A stretch of 64,000 nucleotides of DNA from Sphaerospermopsis aphanizomenoides BCCUSP55 (GTDB taxonomy: Bacteria; Cyanobacteriota; Cyanobacteriia; Cyanobacteriales; Nostocaceae): assembly GCF_001586785.1 (NCBI RefSeq), contig NZ_LUFH02000019.1, forward strand, positions 1 through 64,000, read 5' to 3'. A program made the translations under genes and the position numbers. The notes beneath the pieces were generated by a model, which made no database searches, had not been told where the DNA came from, and saw nothing but the letters and a program-made list of their open reading frames with translations. Within the stretch, counting starts at the first letter, position 1, and the number at the start of each line of letters is the position of its first letter. Below, in pieces: positions 51,715-61,417 of the stretch.

Positions 51715-54700
51715 ATGATCCCAGTTCAACTGATCCTTAAAAACTTCCTTAGTTACCGTGATGCAACTTTAGATTTTGGCGGTTTGCATACGGCTTGTAT
51801 TTGTGGTTCTAATGGTGCGGGAAAATCTTCTCTTCTGGAAGCTATCACTTGGGCTATTTGGGGTGAAAGCCGCGCTACTGTTGAAGATGATGTGATATAT
51901 TCTGGTGCAAAAGAAGTTAGAGTTGATTTTACTTTCCACAATCACCAACAAACTTATCGCGTCATTCGTACTCGCTTGCGCGGTGCAACTAGTGTCCTAG
52001 AATTTCAAATTGAAACTCCGGCTGGTTTTCGTCCCCTGACTGGTAAAGGGATGCGAGCAACCCAGGATGTGATCATACAACATATTAAACTCGATTACGA
52101 AACTTTTATTAATTCTGCTTACTTGCGTCAAGGTCGAGCAGATGAATTTATGCTCAAGCGTCCTACAGAACGCAAGGAAATTTTAGCAGAGTTGTTAAAA
52201 CTCAATCAATATGATCAATTAGAAGCACGAGCTAAGGAAAATTCTAAACAGTACAAATTCCGGTTGGAGGAGTTAGAACGTTCTTTAGATAATATCAAAG
52301 TTCAACTGCAACAACGGGAAACAACAAAAGCTCAAAAAGTTGAGTTAGAATCTCAATTGAATAACCTCCAACAACAGCAAGCTTTGGATAATATTCAACT
52401 ACAAAGTTTGCAAGTTGTCCAACATCAACGCCAAAATTGGGAACAACAATTGAGTTTTGTCCGGCAACAATATCAAAATCTTAGCCAAGATTGCGATCGC
52501 TTGCATCAAGAACAGTTAGCTGTTAAATCCCAATTAGCAGATTTACAAGTTATTTTAAATCAAGAAGCAGCAATAAAAGCTGGATACGCTCAATATCAAA
52601 GTCTGCAATCCCAAGAAGAAGCTTTTGCTGTTAAATTTGAACAACATACTCGCGCTACCAGTTTCAGACAACAACAACAACAGCAGCTTACAAAACAAAT
52701 TCAAGCCATTGAACGCCAACTACAACAAGCAGAAGCTCAATTAGAAGCATTAGAACAACAAGAGCGAGAAATTCAACAAACACTCACCAAGTCTGCGGAC
52801 GTAGAAACAGCTTTAACTCAATTATCTGCTGCTCGTGAGCATCTCAATTATTTGGATCAGTTGCAAATGCAAGTGAATCCTTTATTACAGCAACGGTTAA
52901 GTTTACAAAGTCAATTAGATCGCACTCATGCTAGTTTAGTGGCACGATTGGAACAACTGCAAGCCACAGAAAACCAACTCCAAACCCAGCATCGTCGTCA
53001 ACCCCAACTGCAACAAGCAGTGCTGGATGTGGGTATGCAAATTGAAGAATTAGAGAAAAAGCGAGTTTATTTACAGCGGGTACAGGAAAAGGGACAGGAA
53101 CGCCGACACTTTATTGAACGGTTACAAGCTCACCAACGAGACTACGAGAAATTACTAGGAGAACTAGAGCAAAAATTACAAATGCTCCAAAATCCTAATG
53201 CTTTGTGTCCTCTGTGTGAACGTCCCCTAGATGAACATCATTGGAGTCGAGTGATACAAAAAACCCAACTTGAGTATGAAGATACCCAAGGACAATTTTG
53301 GGTAGTGCGGGAACAAATGGCGGTTTCTGACCGAGAAATTCAGGTACTTAGGCAAGAATACCGCGAAATTTCTCAGCAATTAGCTGGTTATGATGCTTTG
53401 CGCGAACAACGGGGACAATTGGCAGCACAATTGCAAGCAACTACAGATGTTCAAGAACAGTTACGAAAAATTGCACTGGAACGAGAACATTTAGAACGTT
53501 CTTTACAAGGTGATTATGCTCCTGATAAACAAGCAGAACTTCAGCAATTAGATCAATATCTGCAAAAATTAAACTATAATGAACAAGACCATGCTTTAGC
53601 TAGAAGTGAAGTAGAGCGTTGGCGATGGGCAGAAATTAAACAAGCACAAATTAAAGATGCTGCAAAAAAACAGGCACAATTAGCAGCGAGGAAACCAGAA
53701 TTACAAGCTAGTATTGAGGAATTAAAAACCACAATTCAGTTAGAACAAACTGATTCAGATACAGCTAAACAAATAGAAGCTTTAACTCAAGAAATTAAAG
53801 AGCTTAATTATAGTTCTGAACAACATAATAAATTGCGTCAAGCTGTACGTGAGTCTCAATCTTGGCAATTGCGCTATCAACAATTATTGTCTGCTCAACA
53901 ACAATATCCCCAACTACAAACAAGATTAGAAGATTTGGCAACTTCTTATAATAGCCGATTGGTAGATCAACAAAAATTTGCAACTCAAATTGACAGTATT
54001 GTCGAGCAATTAAAAGCGACAGCTAACCCAACGGAGCAAATTAATAGTTTAGAACAGCAAATAGCTATTCGCAGACGAGAACTTGATGAAAAAATCGCTA
54101 ATTTGGGGCGTATTGAACAAAGATTACACCAATTAGAAACACTGCAAACTCAGTACAACCAAGAACAGGAACAATTAAAATACTGTCAGCAGCAACAGCG
54201 TGTTTATCAAGAATTAGCGCAAGCTTTTGGTAAAAATGGTATCCAAGCTTTGATGATTGAAAATGTGTTACCACAATTGGAAGCTGAGACAAATCAACTA
54301 CTTTCGCGGTTGAGTGCCAATCAATTGCACGTGCAATTTGTTACCCAAAAAGCAGGAAGAAGTGGCAAATCTACTCGAAAAAATGCCAAGTTGATTGATA
54401 CTTTAGATATTTTAATTGCTGATGCCAGGGGAACGCGAGCTTATGAAACCTATTCTGGGGGAGAAGCGTTTAGAATTAATTTTGCGATTCGGTTAGCTTT
54501 GGCGAAATTATTAGCGCAGCGTGCAGGTGCAGCATTACAACTATTAATTGTCGATGAAGGTTTTGGTACTCAAGATAACGAAGGGTGCGATCGCCTTATT
54601 GCCGCGATCAATGCGATCGCAGCGGATTTTGCCTGTATTCTCACGGTAACTCATATCCCCCACCTGAAAGAAGCCTTCCAAGCCCGAATTGAAGTTAACA

Positions 54701-54738
54701 AAACTCAACAAGGTTCACAGATATTATTATCAATTTAA
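51715..54738 (+). CDS. sbcC: SMC-like nuclease subunit SbcC (Rad50 homologue)
   Basis: A 1007-aa ATPase that works with the SbcD nuclease to cut DNA hairpins and process double-strand ends. Walker A is CGSNGAGKSSLLEAITWAIW (about 29-48). Two very long Gln-rich coiled coils flank the zinc hook CPLC (Cys498 and Cys501). The C-terminal ATPase half has TYSGGEAFRINFAIRLAL (signature) and LLIVDEGFGTQD (Walker B). All parts are present and the length is normal. sbcD is not adjacent. Monocistronic. Confidence 0.95.
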   Translation: MIPVQLILKNFLSYRDATLDFGGLHTACICGSNGAGKSSLLEAITWAIWGESRATVEDDVIYSGAKEVRVDFTFHNHQQTYRVIRTRLRGATSVLEFQIETPAGFRPLTGKGMRATQDVIIQHIKLDYETFINSAYLRQGRADEFMLKRPTERKEILAELLKLNQYDQLEARAKENSKQYKFRLEELERSLDNIKVQLQQRETTKAQKVELESQLNNLQQQQALDNIQLQSLQVVQHQRQNWEQQLSFVRQQYQNLSQDCDRLHQEQLAVKSQLADLQVILNQEAAIKAGYAQYQSLQSQEEAFAVKFEQHTRATSFRQQQQQQLTKQIQAIERQLQQAEAQLEALEQQEREIQQTLTKSADVETALTQLSAAREHLNYLDQLQMQVNPLLQQRLSLQSQLDRTHASLVARLEQLQATENQLQTQHRRQPQLQQAVLDVGMQIEELEKKRVYLQRVQEKGQERRHFIERLQAHQRDYEKLLGELEQKLQMLQNPNALCPLCERPLDEHHWSRVIQKTQLEYEDTQGQFWVVREQMAVSDREIQVLRQEYREISQQLAGYDALREQRGQLAAQLQATTDVQEQLRKIALEREHLERSLQGDYAPDKQAELQQLDQYLQKLNYNEQDHALARSEVERWRWAEIKQAQIKDAAKKQAQLAARKPELQASIEELKTTIQLEQTDSDTAKQIEALTQEIKELNYSSEQHNKLRQAVRESQSWQLRYQQLLSAQQQYPQLQTRLEDLATSYNSRLVDQQKFATQIDSIVEQLKATANPTEQINSLEQQIAIRRRELDEKIANLGRIEQRLHQLETLQTQYNQEQEQLKYCQQQQRVYQELAQAFGKNGIQALMIENVLPQLEAETNQLLSRLSANQLHVQFVTQKAGRSGKSTRKNAKLIDTLDILIADARGTRAYETYSGGEAFRINFAIRLALAKLLAQRAGAALQLLIVDEGFGTQDNEGCDRLIAAINAIAADFACILTVTHIPHLKEAFQARIEVNKTQQGSQILLSI

Positions 54739-54939
54739 TTGCATCTTATTAACACTCATATATTAGTCTGTAAGGCGGTTAGGAGAGCAACTGATAGCTC
54801 AACTGGCCTATGATATTCACACGGACATGATGTTAGTGATGCTGAAATAGGGTATAAATAAGGTGTATTAATTCGTTATGAAATCTTAAAAAAAAATAAA
54901 AATAATAAAATAGTGGCAATCTACTAGAGCAAAACTAAG

Positions 54940-56874
54940 ATGATAATTTTAATAATAGGGGTAATCACCTGCCTAGTAATTCAATTAATTGCATTATCAA
55001 CCCTCTGTTTTTTAGTGCCAAAATTGAGTAATAAACAAGCTACAAAATATCAGGATTTAAATATAGACATAACCAACTCAGAATACTCCTTAGCAACAAA
55101 ATTAGAAACAGAAACATCTGAACGACAACGCATACAAACCGAATTAGATAAATTTCTATTTTTGCAAAAATTAACCTTAGAATCTACTACAGATGCTATT
55201 TTATTAGTAGATAGCCTAGATAAAATTGCCGTATTTAATCAAAAATTTTTGGATATGTGGAGTATACCTGAGTTTTTAATTAAATCAGGTAAGTACAAAC
55301 AGTTTTTAAGAATCGCTATCAAACAACTGGAAAATCCTCGATATTATTTGTCAATTTTTAGAAAATTAAATCAAAATCCAGAGATTCAATTCCATGAAAT
55401 TAATCAAACCATCTTGTTTAAAGATGGAAGAGTATTTAATGTTTATTACCAGCAACAAATTAGTGAAAAAAAAATTGGTGTAATTTGGATTTTTAGTGAT
55501 ATCACTGCTGAAAAATTAGCATTAAAGACCATTCAATATCAATCTTTATATGACCTTTTGACTAATTTACCCAACCGAGTATTATTTAATAATTTACTGA
55601 TTGAAAGTCTGACAAAAGTTAGTCATCATCATAGGTCGGCAGTATGTTTTTTAGACTTAGACCGCTTTAAAAAAATTAATGAAAGTTTAGGTCATAACAT
55701 TGGTGATAAATTATTACAAATGGTTGCCCAACGCCTGAAGCAATGTCTGCGTCCAGGTGATACAATTGCTCGTTGGGGAGGTGATGAATTCATTATTCTG
55801 CTACCAGAAATTAGTGAAATGAATGAAGTTGATCTCATTCGAGAACGCATATTCACGGTTTTTAAACAAGGATTTAAAATAGATAATCACCACTTAAATA
55901 TTAGCCTGAGTATTGGCATTGCTTTGTATCCCCAACACGGAGAAGATGCAGAAACCTTGATTAAAAATGCTGAAGCTGCATTATATCGCGTGAAATTAAA
56001 AGGACGCAATAACTATAAAATATATTACGCAGATATTAATTCGCAAGCTACAGAATTGTTCATTTTAGAAAATAGCTTACACAATGCTTTAGAACGACAA
56101 GAATTTAAAGTTTACTACCAGCCACAGGTTAATAGTTTTACTGGTGAAATTACCAAAATGGAAGCTCTACTGCGTTGGCAACATCCAGAACTAGGTTTAA
56201 TTCCACCAGCTACTTTTATTCCTATTGCTGAAGAGACTGGGTTGATTTTACCAATTTCTGAATGGGTTTTAAAAACTGCTTGTTTACAAAATAAGATTTG
56301 GCAACAAAGTTTGCAATTATCATCTTTATCAGTCGCTGTCAATCTATCAGCCAGACAATTTCAGCGTCCTAACTTAGTCAGCATGGTGAAACAGATACTA
56401 TCAGAAACTAACTTGGAACACAAGTATTTAGAATTAGAAATTACTGAAACTGTCGCTATGCAAGATGTAGAATTAACTCAAAAAATTTTGAGAGAATTAG
56501 ATGCAATAGGAGTGACTATATCCATAGATGACTTTGGTACAGGATATTCTTCTCTTAGTTATCTCAAAGACTTTCCCATTCATTCTTTAAAAATTGATCA
56601 GTCTTTTGTTCGTGATCTAGTGAATGACGATAATCATACAGCCATTACAACAGCGATCATTGCTTTAGCGCATGGACTGAATTTAGCAGTAGTAGCCGAA
56701 GGAGTCGAAACAGAAGAACAGTTCAATTTATTGCGAATTCTGGAATGTGAAGTTATGCAAGGCTATCTTTTTAGTCATCCCCTTTCCGCAGAGGAAGCAA
56801 CAAGGATGCTGAGAGCATATAAGCCGCATAAAATCAGCAAATCTTATTTAGTTGGACAAAATTATAGCAGGTGA
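54940..56874 (+). CDS. Membrane-anchored PAS-GGDEF-EAL protein (cyclic di-GMP enzyme)
   Basis: A 644-aa protein. One N-terminal membrane helix (about 2-28), a short coiled coil, a PAS-like domain (about 70-190), GGDEF (about 200-360; RWGGDEF intact, QSLYDLLTNLPNR at its start) and EAL (about 380-625; MEALLRW, NLSARQF, ELEITE, IDDFGTGYSSL, LKIDQSFV, AEGVETEEQ). Catalytic motifs of both domains are conserved, so it may make and degrade c-di-GMP, the balance set by the PAS input. It is the second c-di-GMP gene in the window, beside 2772-4355. Monocistronic. Confidence 0.93.
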   Translation: MIILIIGVITCLVIQLIALSTLCFLVPKLSNKQATKYQDLNIDITNSEYSLATKLETETSERQRIQTELDKFLFLQKLTLESTTDAILLVDSLDKIAVFNQKFLDMWSIPEFLIKSGKYKQFLRIAIKQLENPRYYLSIFRKLNQNPEIQFHEINQTILFKDGRVFNVYYQQQISEKKIGVIWIFSDITAEKLALKTIQYQSLYDLLTNLPNRVLFNNLLIESLTKVSHHHRSAVCFLDLDRFKKINESLGHNIGDKLLQMVAQRLKQCLRPGDTIARWGGDEFIILLPEISEMNEVDLIRERIFTVFKQGFKIDNHHLNISLSIGIALYPQHGEDAETLIKNAEAALYRVKLKGRNNYKIYYADINSQATELFILENSLHNALERQEFKVYYQPQVNSFTGEITKMEALLRWQHPELGLIPPATFIPIAEETGLILPISEWVLKTACLQNKIWQQSLQLSSLSVAVNLSARQFQRPNLVSMVKQILSETNLEHKYLELEITETVAMQDVELTQKILRELDAIGVTISIDDFGTGYSSLSYLKDFPIHSLKIDQSFVRDLVNDDNHTAITTAIIALAHGLNLAVVAEGVETEEQFNLLRILECEVMQGYLFSHPLSAEEATRMLRAYKPHKISKSYLVGQNYSR

Positions 56875-56926
56875 TATGGGGCATAGAACAGAGTTTTTGA
56901 ATTTTGAATTTTGAATTTTGAATTAT

Positions 56927-57418
56927 TTATTGTTCTTCTTCAACTCGTTTAGTGTTACCTGCTTTTACCCAACCTTCTTTATCAGTACCTTCAACACGAA
57001 TTTTTTGCCAATTTTTATCTGAGCTTTCTTCTAAGATAATCACTTTTTGATTAGCACCAACCCCACCCACACTTTGAGCATCTTGTGCTGGTTGATCTCG
57101 CATACTCAAACCTTGAGGCCAACTTACAACACCCCGGTAAGCTCCTGGTGGTAATGAATTAGGTGATTCAGTAGGACTGGGACTAGGACTAGGACTGGGA
57201 CTGGGACTAGGACTAGGCTTGGCCGTGGATGTGGCTTTTACCTGAGTGACTTTTGGTTTGTCAGGCTTGGGTTTGGGATTATCATTAGCAAATGTGGGTC
57301 TTTCAGGCGGTATGGCGGTACGATTAACAAAATAAAGAGCTATTGTTAGTCCACTACCTAATAAAACTGCGATCGCCAATAAAAAACCAAGTATAAGTTT
57401 AAGCAAGCCAGAAAGCAT
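56927..57418 (-). CDS. Membrane-anchored SH3-domain protein
   Basis: A 163-aa protein. An N-terminal membrane helix (about 8-30), a Lys/Pro linker, a Pro-Ser repeat (PSPSPSPSPSPSP, about 70-85, from a 6-bp DNA repeat) and a C-terminal bacterial SH3-type domain (LSMRDQPAQDAQSVGGVGAN, then WQKIRVEGTDKEGWV). SH3b domains bind cell-wall or protein ligands in the periplasm. Exact role unknown. It is probably separate from the ycf46-type gene, whose 5' end is further right. Confidence 0.82.
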   Translation of the reverse strand: MLSGLLKLILGFLLAIAVLLGSGLTIALYFVNRTAIPPERPTFANDNPKPKPDKPKVTQVKATSTAKPSPSPSPSPSPSPSPTESPNSLPPGAYRGVVSWPQGLSMRDQPAQDAQSVGGVGANQKVIILEESSDKNWQKIRVEGTDKEGWVKAGNTKRVEEEQ

Positions 57419-57424
57419 AGTTAT

Positions 57425-57520
57425 ATCCTTTAGTTAGTTGTCAGTGGTCAGTTATCAGTGATCAGTTATCAGCGGTCAGCTTTTTCTTCTTGCTGATGGC
57501 TGATAGCTGATGGCTGATAG
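57425..57520. repeat. Short tandem repeats (GATCAGTTATCAG and GATGGCTGATAGCT types)
   Basis: Imperfect tandem units AGTGGTCAGTTATC and CTGATGGCTGATAG fill the gap between the SH3 and ycf46-type genes. Confidence 0.7.
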
Positions 57521-57530
57521 CTCATTATTA

Positions 57531-59105
57531 TTACATCTGGCGTTGAATGCGTTCACTCAAAGAACTATGCTTGGAAGCCAGACGCGCCCTACCCGAAGCA
57601 GCCCATTCTTGCAGTTTTTGAATCTGTTCAACCGCAGTTCGCGCCAAAGGTATGATTTGACTAGCAGCTTCTAAAATATCATCGGTGGTAAAGTCACGAT
57701 TTTGGCTAAAACCGATGTGCATCGCTTCAATTAACGTTTGTTCAATCTCAGCGCCAGAAAAATCAGGAGTTTCGTAGGCTAATCTATCAATGTCATAGCT
57801 TTTGATGTTATGGGGACGCAATCGGCATAAATGAACATTAAAAATGGCTTTTCTTTCTTCTTGGGTGGGTAAACCGACAAAGAAAATTTCATCAAATCGC
57901 CCTTTCCGCAACATTTCTGGCGGTAAGGCTTGGATATCGTTAGCGGTGGAAACGACAAACACAGGGGAAGTTTTTTCTGCTAACCAAGTGATAAATGTAC
58001 CAAATACTCGACTTGTTGTTCCTGCATCACCTTTACTACCCAACCCGGAAAAAGCTTTATCAATTTCATCAATCCATAAAACACAAGGTGCAAGGGCTTC
58101 CGCAACTTGAATCATTTGCCGGGTGCGGGATTCTGATTCACCGACTAAACCACCAAATAAGCGCCCCACATCTAAGCGTAATAAAGGTAAATGCCAATGA
58201 TGAGCGATCGCTTTTGCTGTTAAAGATTTACCAGTTCCCTGAATACCCACCAACATTAAACCACGGGGGTGCGGTAATCCGTACTGTCGCGCTCGTTCTG
58301 TAAATGAACCACCCCGTCGAATCAGCCAATCTTTGAGGTTATCAAGTCCCCCTATATCAGAAATTTGCTCAGTGGCTGGGTAAAAGTCCAGGATTTGGGT
58401 TTGGCGGATAGTTTGGCGTTTTTCCTCCAAAACTAAATCCACGTCCTCTGGTTGTAATTCTCCGTGGGATGATAAAGCCCTAGCTAAAACTCGGCGTATC
58501 CGTTCCATTGATAAACCTTGACAAGAACGCACCAAGTCATCCAGAAATTTACCAGAAGGTGAGTTAGCAGTTGCTTGTAATAACCGTTCTACTTCGGTTT
58601 TAATTTCCGGTGCGGCTGGTAAGGGAAACTCCACCACCGTCAACACTTCCGTTAAATCATCAGGAATAGCGATGCGTGGTGATAATAAAACAATATTTTT
58701 CGGTTGAGATTTCAGCAGTCTGGCTAAGTTGCGAAGTTTGCGAGAAATCGCCACATCATCTAAAAAGCGGTGATAATCCCTGAGAATTAAGACTGCTGGG
58801 GCGGAAGCTGGTAATTTTTCGATAAATTCTAAAGCTTGTAAGGGGTTGCGCTTCCCAAAACCCGCATCGTTGGGGTTTCCTTGATAACCATCAACAAAAT
58901 CCCAGGTATAAACAGGGCGATTTCCTTGGTTTGTCGCTTCTTCGCGGATAGCAGTTTCTACTCGTTCTTCTTCGTAGGTGGGGATATAAATTAGCGGGTA
59001 GCGGGCGCGGAGGAGGAGTTTGAATTCGTCGCGGAAGTTCATGATGTAGTTGTTAGTGGTGTTGAGTTCTTCTCCTATTGTTAAGGGTTGTATAGTGTCT
59101 AACAA
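57531..59105 (-). CDS. Ycf46-type AAA ATPase
   Basis: A 524-aa (or 503-aa) AAA protein of the Ycf46 type, conserved in cyanobacteria and some plastid genomes. The N-terminal domain (about 20-230) precedes an AAA domain with Walker A GIQGTGKS (about 284), Walker B VLWIDEIDKAF and the FDEIFFVGLP arginine-finger region. The conserved N-terminus MNFRDEFKLLLRARYPLIYI suggests a start at 59,042; the longer frame begins 59,105, and neither has a clear Shine-Dalgarno. Members are linked to inorganic carbon use and photosynthesis regulation; the exact role is uncertain. Confidence 0.9.
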   Translation of the reverse strand: MLDTIQPLTIGEELNTTNNYIMNFRDEFKLLLRARYPLIYIPTYEEERVETAIREEATNQGNRPVYTWDFVDGYQGNPNDAGFGKRNPLQALEFIEKLPASAPAVLILRDYHRFLDDVAISRKLRNLARLLKSQPKNIVLLSPRIAIPDDLTEVLTVVEFPLPAAPEIKTEVERLLQATANSPSGKFLDDLVRSCQGLSMERIRRVLARALSSHGELQPEDVDLVLEEKRQTIRQTQILDFYPATEQISDIGGLDNLKDWLIRRGGSFTERARQYGLPHPRGLMLVGIQGTGKSLTAKAIAHHWHLPLLRLDVGRLFGGLVGESESRTRQMIQVAEALAPCVLWIDEIDKAFSGLGSKGDAGTTSRVFGTFITWLAEKTSPVFVVSTANDIQALPPEMLRKGRFDEIFFVGLPTQEERKAIFNVHLCRLRPHNIKSYDIDRLAYETPDFSGAEIEQTLIEAMHIGFSQNRDFTTDDILEAASQIIPLARTAVEQIQKLQEWAASGRARLASKHSSLSERIQRQM

Positions 59106-59327
59106 CTAGAAAGTTATTTTCATATTCAGTCGTCTCAAACTATTTATCTCAATCTGAGGAATTACGCAAAACATAACGAAAGTAAAGGTAATTCATGAAT
59201 TACCACTACGCAAAAATCAGGTTTTTTGCCGTATTGCACGTAAGTGCTAATTTTATTTTCCACTAATGCGGAATTTGAAAACTAAAAATTGTAAGTAATA
59301 TCACAGTCCAAAAATTTAAAGAAAATT
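59106..59327. promoter_or_regulatory. Leader with palindromes upstream of the RTX-type gene
   Basis: GGTAATTCATGAATTACC (59,187-59,204) is a perfect 18-bp palindrome. GCAAAAA...TTTTTTGC forms a hairpin at about 59,210-59,229. TTACGCAAAA is repeated on both sides. It lies between divergent genes and may carry the RTX gene's control region or a small repeat element. Confidence 0.4.
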
Positions 59328-60446
59328 ATGCCTAACCCAATTTTTACCGACATTTTTGATGGCAACCTGCTTGACAACAATACTACTACTGGTACTAGCT
59401 TAGACGATATTATCCTTGGTGATAATGGGAATGATGTTCTCATAGGATCGTTGGGTAACGATCTCCTATACGGTAATAGCGGCAACGACACGATTAATGG
59501 TGGAGATGGCAACGACACAATTGATGGTGGAGATGGCAACGATACAATTGATGGTGGATTTGGACTAGATGTGATGGATGGGGGTGCAGGTATAGACACC
59601 CTGAATGTCACATTCTTTGCAGGTGCTTATGTACTCAACATGACCACCGGAGTCACCAACTTTGTGGGTGAAACGGCAATTAATTTTGAGAATGTCAACA
59701 CAGGTGCAGGTAACGACAGCATCACTGGTAATATTAGTAATAACATCATCAACACTGGTGCTGGCAACGACACGATTAACGGTGGAGATGGCAACGACAC
59801 GATTAATGGTGGAGATGGCAACGATACAATTGATGGTGGATTTGGACTAGATGTGATGAATGGGGGTACAGGTACAGATACCCTTGATGTCACATTCTTT
59901 GCAGGTGCTTATGTACTCAACATGACCACTGGAGTCACCAACTTTGTGGGTGAAACGGCAATTAATTTTGAGAATGTCAACACAGGTGCAGGTAACGACA
60001 GCATCACTGGTAATATTAGTAATAACATCATCAACACTGGTGCTGGCAACGACACAATTAACGGTGGAGATGGCAACGACACCCTGATTGGTGGTTTGGG
60101 TACTGACACCATGACTGACGGCATAGGCAACGATATCTACAAGTTCTTTGCTACTGCTGAAAGTCAAGTAGGTGTAGCACGGGATCTTCTCATAGATTTC
60201 ACATCAGGGACTGACAAAATTGACTTATCATCCATAGATGCTGATATCTCACTGGCAGGTGATCAAGCCTTCACCTTCATTGGTAGTTCAGCATTTAATG
60301 GAAGTGGTCCTCAAGTACGCTTCTTTACTAGTGGAGGCAACCTATTCTTACAGGCAGAAATCAATGGTGATCTAAACTCCACTGCTGATATGGAAATTCA
60401 AGTCAATGGATTGACTTCAATCCTAGCGTCGGACATTATCCTGTAA
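59328..60446 (+). CDS. RTX-type calcium-binding repeat protein
   Basis: A 372-aa secreted-type protein with many nonapeptide repeats of the GGxGNDxx type (GNDTINGGDGNDTIDGG), which bind Ca2+ in a beta roll. A 94-residue unit (282 bp, e.g. TFFAGAYVLNMTTGVTNFVG) is present twice, almost identical in DNA. The C-terminal part (about 265-372, DLLIDFTSGTDKIDLSSI) is typical of RTX proteins exported by type I secretion without a signal peptide. No secretion genes or toxin domain are nearby. Likely extracellular or surface-layer protein. A terminator follows at 60,485. Confidence 0.88.
   Translation: MPNPIFTDIFDGNLLDNNTTTGTSLDDIILGDNGNDVLIGSLGNDLLYGNSGNDTINGGDGNDTIDGGDGNDTIDGGFGLDVMDGGAGIDTLNVTFFAGAYVLNMTTGVTNFVGETAINFENVNTGAGNDSITGNISNNIINTGAGNDTINGGDGNDTINGGDGNDTIDGGFGLDVMNGGTGTDTLDVTFFAGAYVLNMTTGVTNFVGETAINFENVNTGAGNDSITGNISNNIINTGAGNDTINGGDGNDTLIGGLGTDTMTDGIGNDIYKFFATAESQVGVARDLLIDFTSGTDKIDLSSIDADISLAGDQAFTFIGSSAFNGSGPQVRFFTSGGNLFLQAEINGDLNSTADMEIQVNGLTSILASDIIL
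59480..60063 (+). repeat. Internal 282-bp tandem duplication in the RTX-type gene
   Basis: CATTCTTTGCAGGTGCTTAT occurs at 59,611 and again at 59,893, exactly 282 bp apart. The surrounding sequence matches over the whole unit with few changes. The duplication is in frame (94 codons). Boundaries are approximate because the RTX repeats themselves are repetitive. Confidence 0.85.
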
Positions 60447-60484
60447 GGGATTTCCAAAAAAAGATGATCACGAAAAATTTTAGA

Positions 60485-60543
60485 GTGGGTAAAGCCCTGT
60501 AGACATGACGGCACTAAAACAACAGCTTTACCCACATTTTTTC
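60485..60543 (+). terminator. Rho-independent terminator of the RTX-type gene
   Basis: GTGGGTAAAGC (60,485-60,495) pairs perfectly with GCTTTACCCAC (60,525-60,535), and ATTTTTTC follows. The loop is long (29 nt). Confidence 0.8.
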
Positions 60544-60599
60544 AAAGTTTATGGTGTGTTAGGGACTATTTTCCTGACGCACCTGACAGCTAATTTAGG

Positions 60600-60640
60600 G
60601 TTTACTGTTCGCGTAGCGTGCCGTTAGGCATAAAAGTCTT
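60600..60640. repeat. Palindromic extragenic repeat
   Basis: TTCGCGTAGCGTGCCGTTAGGCAT, shown here in part, belongs to the GCGTAGCG palindromic repeat family seen elsewhere. An AGGCAAG heptamer pair follows at about 60,651-60,665. Confidence 0.5.
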
Positions 60641-60765
60641 CTCGTGTAGGCAGGCAAGAGGCAAGAGTTTAGGCTATCTGTTAGTAACCAATTTCTCTAT
60701 ATTTAATCCTCAAAATGCTCGATCTTGTCACCCTGACCTTCAAAAACCTTGCACTTTCTAACTGG

Positions 60766-61155
60766 CTAATCTAGCAGTTCAAAACCTTTCTCACCGCTTA
60801 ACTTTCTGTCAAATGTTGCTGTTATACTACAACCAGACTGTTGAGTGATCGCACCAATTAAAAAATCAGAAAAATCTGCACTTCCTTGTTTAAATCGCTC
60901 TAGTGCTTGATAAACCAAAGCGCGCTTTTCTAATACAAACACTGAACATTGCAGCATCATTTCCAAAGTTGTGCTGATTTCTTCTATATTAAATTGATAA
61001 GGTTTACCGCGTAAAACCCAGACTAATTCACAGAGAACTATATTAGCGACAAAACATTGTTCTCCACCTTCAATGATTTCAGTAGCTTTTTCCCATTGCT
61101 GTTCATCATCTTTTGTCAGGTAGCGCACTAAAATATTTGTATCAACTCCAATCAC
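60766..61155 (-). CDS. PIN-domain toxin (VapC-like)
   Basis: A 129-aa PIN nuclease. Acidic metal ligands appear in MIGVDTNILVRYL (Asp5), CELVWVL (Glu about 44), DFSDFLIGAI (Asp about 94-97) and the TFDRKL end. VapC toxins cut tRNA or rRNA. The start overlaps the antitoxin stop by 14 bp, the usual arrangement of a type II toxin-antitoxin pair. Confidence 0.88.
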   Translation of the reverse strand: MIGVDTNILVRYLTKDDEQQWEKATEIIEGGEQCFVANIVLCELVWVLRGKPYQFNIEEISTTLEMMLQCSVFVLEKRALVYQALERFKQGSADFSDFLIGAITQQSGCSITATFDRKLSGEKGFELLD

Positions 61156-61387
61156 TTGATCCTTCTCTAATTGATTCTTCCATTTCCTCTAAAGTTGCGG
61201 GAGTCATACCGGGACGATGTAAAATACCCGATAAACGTTGAACTGGAACATTCAAAGGAATAAGCTTGACTATCCCATTTTCATCAATGACAAAATCAAC
61301 CTTGCTACCTGTGTCAAGGTTGAGATAATCTCTAATTTCTTTAGGGATAGTTACTTGTCCTTGAGTCGTGATGGTTTCACTCGACAT
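61142..61387 (-). CDS. AbrB/SpoVT-type antitoxin
   Basis: An 81-aa protein with a swapped-hairpin AbrB DNA-binding domain (TTQGQVTIPKEIRDYLNLDTG, shown in two overlapping parts: TTQGQVTIPKEIR and RDYLNLDTG) and a C-terminal toxin-binding tail. It should neutralise the PIN toxin encoded next to it and autoregulate the pair. First gene of the pair. Confidence 0.87.
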   Translation of the reverse strand: MSSETITTQGQVTIPKEIRDYLNLDTGSKVDFVIDENGIVKLIPLNVPVQRLSGILHRPGMTPATLEEMEESIREGSSDWS

Positions 61388-61417
61388 AACTCAAATTCCT
61401 TACTTGAGTTGATTTTG

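Noticed and set aside
59627-60167. Long minus-strand frames opposite the RTX-type gene
   Set aside because: Mirror frames of the repetitive GGxGNDxx coding sequence; Pro/Ser/Leu-only composition shows they are shadows.
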